Shown: one piece after another, positions 59,641 through 64,000 of the stretch
How the letters are laid out: each line of letters opens with the position of its first letter
Position numbering within the stretch: position 1 is the first letter of the stretch
Assembly (NCBI GenBank): GCA_020639075.1
Contig: JACKHI010000001.1
Span: forward strand, 4,774,001 to 4,838,000
Origin: Phycisphaerales bacterium
GTDB taxonomy: Bacteria > Planctomycetota > Phycisphaerae > UBA1845 > UTPLA1
DNA length: 64,000 bases
Reading direction: 5' to 3'
The notes under the pieces: generated by a model
Seen by the model: only the letters and a program-made list of their open reading frames with translations
What the model was told of the DNA's origin: nothing
The model's database searches: none
Translations under genes and position numbers: made by a program

Positions 59641-61839
59641 ATGCGAAAAGTCACCAGTGGCGGCGGCTGGCCCGCAGTCAGGTATGCCCTCAACATCGCC
59701 GACCAGGTCGGTTGGACCCGCTTGTGGCGTGCGATGCGATCCAAGAACGCCTGCAAGACTTGTGCACTTGGCATGGGCGGTCAGAAGGGCGGCATGCGCA
59801 ACGAATCCGGCCATTGGCCGGAAGTCTGCAAGAAGTCCCTCCAGGCCATGGCGGCCGATATGCAGGACGGTCTTCGCGGTGAGTTCTTTCGGCGCTACGG
59901 ATTTGCCGAACTCCGCACGCTTTCACCGCGCGAGCTCGAATCCGCCGGGCGCATTGTCCATCCGCTTTACGCAGGTCCTGACGACACGCACTATTCGCCG
60001 ATCGACTGGGAACAGGCTCTCGACAGGATTGCGGCACGCATTCGCGACACGGTGCCTGAGCAGGGCTTCTTCTACGCCAGTGGTCGATCGTCCAACGAAG
60101 CCGCGTTCCTGCTGCAACTGTTCGCGCGGCTCTACGGAACCAACCACGTCAACAACTGTTCGTATTACTGCCATCAGGCGAGTGGCGTCGGTCTCAACCA
60201 GGCAATCGGTTCCGGCACGGCGTCGATTGTTCTTGAGGATGTCGACAATGCCGACCTGCTCTTCCTCATTGGCGGCAACCCGGCATCCAACCATCCTCGC
60301 CTCATGCGCACGATGATGAAGATCCGTCGCCGCGGCGGTCACGTCATTGTCATCAACCCGTTGAAGGAGACGGGCCTCGTTAATTTCAGCGTTCCTTCCG
60401 ACATTCGCAGTCTGCTCTTCGGAAGCGAGATCGCCAGCGAGTACCTCCAGCCGAGAATCGGCAGTGACATTGCCCTACTCAACGGCATCGCCAAACACGT
60501 CATAGAACGCAACGCGACCAACGCGGATTTCATCAATGAATCGACGGAGGGCTTCAGTTCGTTCCGTGATCATGTCAGCGCGACGAGCTGGAGCGAAATC
60601 GAAGTGACCTGCGGCGTCGCCCGCGCCGATATCGAACGCGTCGCCGAGCGCTACATCGACGCGAAAAACGTCGTCTTTTCCTGGACGATGGGCATCACAC
60701 ACCATCTGCACGGCGTGGAAAATGTTCGATCGATCGTCAATCTCGCGCTGCTCCGCGGAATGGTGGGGCGGCGCTATGCGGGACTCATGCCGATTCGCGG
60801 TCACAGCAACGTTCAGGGCGTCGGCAGCGTCGGCGTGACACCAGCGCTCAAGGACAGCGTCTTCGAAGCGCTTCGGCGGGAATTCGGTGTCCGGCCGCCT
60901 ACGATGGAAGGCTACGATACGATGCGATGTCTGGAGGCGGCCGATCGCGACGCGATGCGGTTTGCGTTTTGTCTCGGCGGGAATCTCTTCGGCGCCAATC
61001 CGGACGCCGCGTTTACCGGGCGAGCATTCGGCAAGATCGACACAGTCATTTACCTCAGTACAACGCTCAACACGGGGCACGCCTGGGCGCGCGGCAAGGA
61101 GACGATCATCCTGCCCGTCCTCGCGCGCGATGAAGAGCCCCAGAAGACGACGCAGGAGTCGATGTTCAACTATGTTCGACTGAGCGACGGCGGTCGGCCG
61201 CGTCATGAAGGACCGCGGAGTGAAGTCGACGTGATCGCGTCACTCGCGCGTCGCGTTCTCGGCGATGACGGCCCCGTCGACTTCAAGGCGATGCAGGAGC
61301 ATCAGACAATTCGCAAGGCGATTGCGCGTATCGTTCCCGGTTGGGAGAAGATCGGGCATATCGATCGAACCAGCGAAGAGTTCCAGATCGAAGGGCGCAC
61401 GTTTCACAGGCCGACGTTCAATACGCCAAGCGGCAAGGCGCAATTCGCCGTGTGTGAGCTGCCCGAACTCAGCCTGCCCGACGGCATGTTGCGCTTGATG
61501 ACGATTCGATCGGAAGGGCAGTTCAATACCGTCGTCTATGAAGAGGAAGACATCTATCGCAATCAGGATCGCCGCGATGTCGTGCTATTGAACGAAGCGG
61601 ACATGAAGCGCTTCAGCCTCTCGCCCGACGATCTCGTGACAGTCTCGAACGAAACCGGCGAGATGCGAGACATTCGAGCCCGAGCTTTTGATGTGAGCGT
61701 CGGCAGCGCCGTGATGTACTTTCCCGAGGCGAACGTCCTTGTCCCGATCGCCGTCGATGGTCAATCCCGTACGCCAGCCTACAAATCCGTGCCCGTGCGA
61801 GTGACGAAGCAGAAGCAACCACTCAAAGTGCTTTCATAA
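59641..61839 (+). CDS. FdhF/YdeP family molybdopterin oxidoreductase
   Basis: A 732-residue enzyme of the DMSO reductase superfamily, YdeP subgroup. N-terminal Cys pair in NACKTCALGMGGQKGGMRNE, which replaces the usual four-Cys FeS motif. Then QGFFYASGRSSNEAAFLLQL, YGTNHVNNCSYYCHQASGVG, LLFLIGGNPASNHPR, MGITHHLHGVENVRSIVNLA and MPIRGHSNVQGVGSVGVTP. The C-terminal domain has FNTPSGKAQF, EGQFNTVVYEEEDIY and SVPVRV. The substrate is unknown; YdeP is linked to acid resistance in E. coli. ATG at 59641 follows AAAGGAAAG. No partner subunits or fdhD are nearby. Confidence 0.9.
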   Translation: MRKVTSGGGWPAVRYALNIADQVGWTRLWRAMRSKNACKTCALGMGGQKGGMRNESGHWPEVCKKSLQAMAADMQDGLRGEFFRRYGFAELRTLSPRELESAGRIVHPLYAGPDDTHYSPIDWEQALDRIAARIRDTVPEQGFFYASGRSSNEAAFLLQLFARLYGTNHVNNCSYYCHQASGVGLNQAIGSGTASIVLEDVDNADLLFLIGGNPASNHPRLMRTMMKIRRRGGHVIVINPLKETGLVNFSVPSDIRSLLFGSEIASEYLQPRIGSDIALLNGIAKHVIERNATNADFINESTEGFSSFRDHVSATSWSEIEVTCGVARADIERVAERYIDAKNVVFSWTMGITHHLHGVENVRSIVNLALLRGMVGRRYAGLMPIRGHSNVQGVGSVGVTPALKDSVFEALRREFGVRPPTMEGYDTMRCLEAADRDAMRFAFCLGGNLFGANPDAAFTGRAFGKIDTVIYLSTTLNTGHAWARGKETIILPVLARDEEPQKTTQESMFNYVRLSDGGRPRHEGPRSEVDVIASLARRVLGDDGPVDFKAMQEHQTIRKAIARIVPGWEKIGHIDRTSEEFQIEGRTFHRPTFNTPSGKAQFAVCELPELSLPDGMLRLMTIRSEGQFNTVVYEEEDIYRNQDRRDVVLLNEADMKRFSLSPDDLVTVSNETGEMRDIRARAFDVSVGSAVMYFPEANVLVPIAVDGQSRTPAYKSVPVRVTKQKQPLKVLS

Positions 61840-61865
61840 TGTGACGGGTGGACAACGCGCGGCGC

Positions 61866-63563
61866 TCATTCCAGCTCGACGGCCATGATCGTGATGTCAT
61901 CCGTCTGCGGCGTGTTGCGCGTGAACTGCTTGATGGAACGGCGAAGCCGCGTCACGACTTCGTCCGTCGGCTGCGCGACGTTGTTCGCGATCGCCTGCGC
62001 GAATCGGGATTCCTCGTACATATCGCCGGATTCGTTCTCGGCGTCGATCACGCCATCCGTGTACAGGATCATCATCGTCGGCCGATCTTCGAAAACGAGT
62101 GATCGTTCCCGATACGGATAGTCGATGTCGATGCCGATCGGCAGATCCGCGTCGATTGCTTCTTTCAAGATTCCCGAATCCGCGCGATTGCGAATCAGGA
62201 ACGGCAGGTGATGCCCCGCATTGACGTACTTGAACTCGCGCGTTTCCCGATCGAGGATCCCGAAGATCGCTGTGACGAATCGGTCGTCACCCGCATTCTG
62301 GCAGATCAGTCGATTCAGCGCCGTCACGCTGCCGACAAGATCCGCATCCTTCTGCAGCGTGACGCGGACCGCCGCCTGCAGGTTCGCCATCAGGAGCGAT
62401 GCAGGAATTCCTTTGCCCGCAACGTCCGCCATCACGATGACGACTTTGCCGTCATCCCGCTCGAAATAGTCGTAATAGTCGCCCGAGATACGCTGGCCAG
62501 GGTCATTCAGTGCGTCTATGGAGAGTCCCGGCAGCCGCAGCGACTCCGCGGGGAACAGTCGCGTCTGGATCTGGCGGGCGAGACCGATCTGGTAATCGAC
62601 GCGCTCCCGCTGCTTCGTTTCCTCGACGAGCTGCACAGTCGCGAGGCCCATCGCACCCAGCCGGCCCAGTGCGGCGAAGAAGTCGATATCCTCCTTCTTG
62701 AATCCGCCCGTCGAGACGATGCGATCACCGTAGATGACACCGCGGACCCTCTGGAGGTATGCCATCGGAACGCACATCGCCGAGCGGATGTTGTTCGAAA
62801 TGATGCTTGCCGTCGGATCGAATTCCCCCGGCGACTTGTCGTTGAACAGGATTCGCTCGCCCTGGTGCAACGCCCGATCGACGATGCTGCGACTGATCGT
62901 CAGCCCCTCGTCACGCGACTTGTCGATCCCACCGATTTCGACCCACTCAAGCGAATGCGGCTCGCCGCGCCAGACGGCAATTCCTGCGCGGTCCAGTCCC
63001 AGCTGTTCCCGGCAGACCTGCAATAGCTCTTTGAGCAAGTCGTCGCGATCCAGGCGACCCGTCAGCCGATCATTCAGCTCATATAGCGACTGCAATCGTC
63101 GCTGCGACAGTTCGAAATTCTGCGACGCGCCCCAGGCGCTCGTCGCTCCGATTTGCGTGTCGGCCAGCGGCTCGTGGAGCCGGACATCGTGCCCCGGCTC
63201 TTCGTGGACCACGAGGTTGCACGTGCCGATGGCGATCCGATCTCCGCCGGTCAGTGGACTGGCGTCGACATGGCGATCGTTGACGAGAAGGCCGTTCTTA
63301 CTCTTGAGGTCGGCGACCCAGAGACGTCCCTGATCGTCTCGATAGAACCGGGCGTGCTGTCGCGATGTGATGGCGTCCTGAAGCGCAAGATCGCACGTGG
63401 CGTCGCGACCAACGACAACTTCGGATTTGACGAGCGGAAAGCGCACCTGCCGTCCGTCAGGATAGTGAACCATCAAATGAGCCATGACATCCAGTGCGGG
63501 CGCCGAGCCAGCGGCGCGTTCTTGATTCGTCGGAATCGTCGATTTTGTGCCCGTCAGGCCCAT
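61866..63563 (-). CDS. FHA-GAF-PP2C (SpoIIE/RsbU-type) protein phosphatase
   Basis: About 565 residues. FHA domain at about 28-120 (VVVGRDATCDLALQDAITSR, RQHARFYRDD, LKSKNGLLVN) binds phosphothreonine. GAF domain at about 155-315 (RDDLLKELLQVCREQLGLDR, SAMCVPMAYLQRVRGVIYG). PP2C/SpoIIE domain at about 325-560 (IQTRLFPAESLRLPGLSI, GDYYDYFERDDGKVVIVMAD, DVAGKGIPASLLMANL, MMILYTDGVIDAEN, TDDITIMAVE). It is a Ser/Thr phosphatase in a partner-switching or kinase pathway. Start choice among ATG at 63587, 63563 and 63485 is unclear. Confidence 0.9.
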   Translation of the reverse strand: MGLTGTKSTIPTNQERAAGSAPALDVMAHLMVHYPDGRQVRFPLVKSEVVVGRDATCDLALQDAITSRQHARFYRDDQGRLWVADLKSKNGLLVNDRHVDASPLTGGDRIAIGTCNLVVHEEPGHDVRLHEPLADTQIGATSAWGASQNFELSQRRLQSLYELNDRLTGRLDRDDLLKELLQVCREQLGLDRAGIAVWRGEPHSLEWVEIGGIDKSRDEGLTISRSIVDRALHQGERILFNDKSPGEFDPTASIISNNIRSAMCVPMAYLQRVRGVIYGDRIVSTGGFKKEDIDFFAALGRLGAMGLATVQLVEETKQRERVDYQIGLARQIQTRLFPAESLRLPGLSIDALNDPGQRISGDYYDYFERDDGKVVIVMADVAGKGIPASLLMANLQAAVRVTLQKDADLVGSVTALNRLICQNAGDDRFVTAIFGILDRETREFKYVNAGHHLPFLIRNRADSGILKEAIDADLPIGIDIDYPYRERSLVFEDRPTMMILYTDGVIDAENESGDMYEESRFAQAIANNVAQPTDEVVTRLRRSIKQFTRNTPQTDDITIMAVELE

Positions 63564-63876
63564 ACGGCCCCGATATCCAACATCCATATTCCATTGCTGC
63601 TGTTGGCGTGTCAACGAACACCGCCTGGAGGTGTCGGCGAGTGTCGATTTCCGCCGGAGTTGCCGGGCGCTTCGCGTCAATCTCTGCGGCGTCGGCCCAA
63701 CTAATGCCAAGGGCTACAGTTATGGGACGCCGTCCGACGATGAAATGATATCCGGTGTTGCGGCCGGGCGCTTGGTGTATTGCGCCCGGTTCGGGATCCG
63801 ACACCGGGGACCTTCGGTATTGAGGCCGTATTTTTGCTGGCTCGCCGGGTGCGGGCCGTGTTTGCAGGGAGCCCCC

Positions 63877-64000
63877 ATGTCGGCAATAGACCCGTTGGCG
63901 TGCGAACGATGCGGCCGTCGGCTTGAATCGGATGACGCCATATCAGTCATCGAAGGTGTCTGCGGCGTGTGCCGCAATACCGCTCAGTCGCTCGTGCAGC
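63877..64000 (+). CDS. Start of a zinc-ribbon protein (cut by window edge)
   Basis: From ATG at 63877, preceded by AGGGAG at 5 nt, the plus frame is open to the right edge (41 codons). It reads MSAIDPLACERCGRRLESDD with a second CGVCRN pair, making a CxxC-x18-CxxC zinc ribbon. What follows lies outside. The roughly 310 bp between this ATG and the divergent phosphatase gene show no other gene or repeat. Confidence 0.6.
   Translation, partial: MSAIDPLACERCGRRLESDDAISVIEGVCGVCRNTAQSLVQ

Overview
The window looks like chromosomal DNA of a high-GC planctomycete, probably from or near the class Phycisphaerae. The signs are large secreted FG-GAP proteins with dockerin-like C-termini, the DCNxNGxPDEC spacer repeat, the CxxCGYDxTGNxSGxCPECG zinc ribbon on an RDD protein, many lipoproteins of unknown function, DUF11 proteins, a PEP-CTERM protein and an IS1380-family element. 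No rRNA, CRISPR array or prophage is visible. One tRNA (Arg, anticodon CCG) is present.

Layout. 1-3.8 kb: two tandem FG-GAP secreted proteins, the first cut by the left edge. 4.4-9.1 kb: RDD membrane protein, glycyl-tRNA synthetase, a Fur-family regulator and a divergent polyferredoxin. 9.1-10.8 kb: a REP-associated transposase (RAYT) bracketed by two 184-bp repeats, then KDPG aldolase. 11-16.3 kb: a tightly packed argR-argG-argH-proB-proA operon with a promoter and possible ArgR operator in front of argR. 16.5-24.8 kb: Smr protein, glycogen-synthase-like glycosyltransferase, AMP-dependent acyl ligase, HDOD protein, a NeuA-NeuB fusion, mutM and a SnoaL-like protein. 24.9-27.2 kb: a toxin-antitoxin pair and a PEP-CTERM gene bracketed by two 145-bp direct repeats. 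27.2-34.6 kb: AstE-like hydrolase with a GCS2-CBS ligase, an acidic membrane-anchored protein, BtpA/SgcQ and TauE/SafE. 34.9-36.4 kb: an intact IS1380-family element. 37-41 kb: eno, an FtsB/DivIC-like gene and an ABC-F ATPase. 41.4-48 kb: dockerin-type secreted protein, argF, a small membrane ORF bracketed by 80-bp repeats, a cyclic-2,3-diphosphoglycerate-synthetase-like GTPase and rocD. 48.2-59.3 kb: the tRNA, then seven consecutive plus-strand exported proteins or lipoproteins, several separated by strong terminators. 59.6-64 kb: YdeP-like molybdopterin oxidoreductase, an FHA-GAF-PP2C phosphatase and the first codons of a zinc-ribbon protein.

How the genes fit together. Arginine, ornithine and proline metabolism is split over two loci: argR-argG-argH-proB-proA, and rocD-GTPase plus argF. 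Ornithine aminotransferase links the ornithine pool to the glutamate semialdehyde made by ProB and ProA. The 48-59 kb block looks like a set of cell-envelope components. It includes two lipoproteins with internal repeats I do not recognise: a (Y/F)xLQY(P/A)(V/I)GxTQ repeat with LysM, and a His/Cys repeat HVCTRGC...HGPGCGH.

The most unusual feature outside the genes is the intergenic DNA. It is full of small hairpin repeats whose stems differ between copies but stay paired, while short linkers (GGCACCC, GGGCTATTCTCAT) are conserved. In three places direct copies of such repeats bracket a small gene or cassette.
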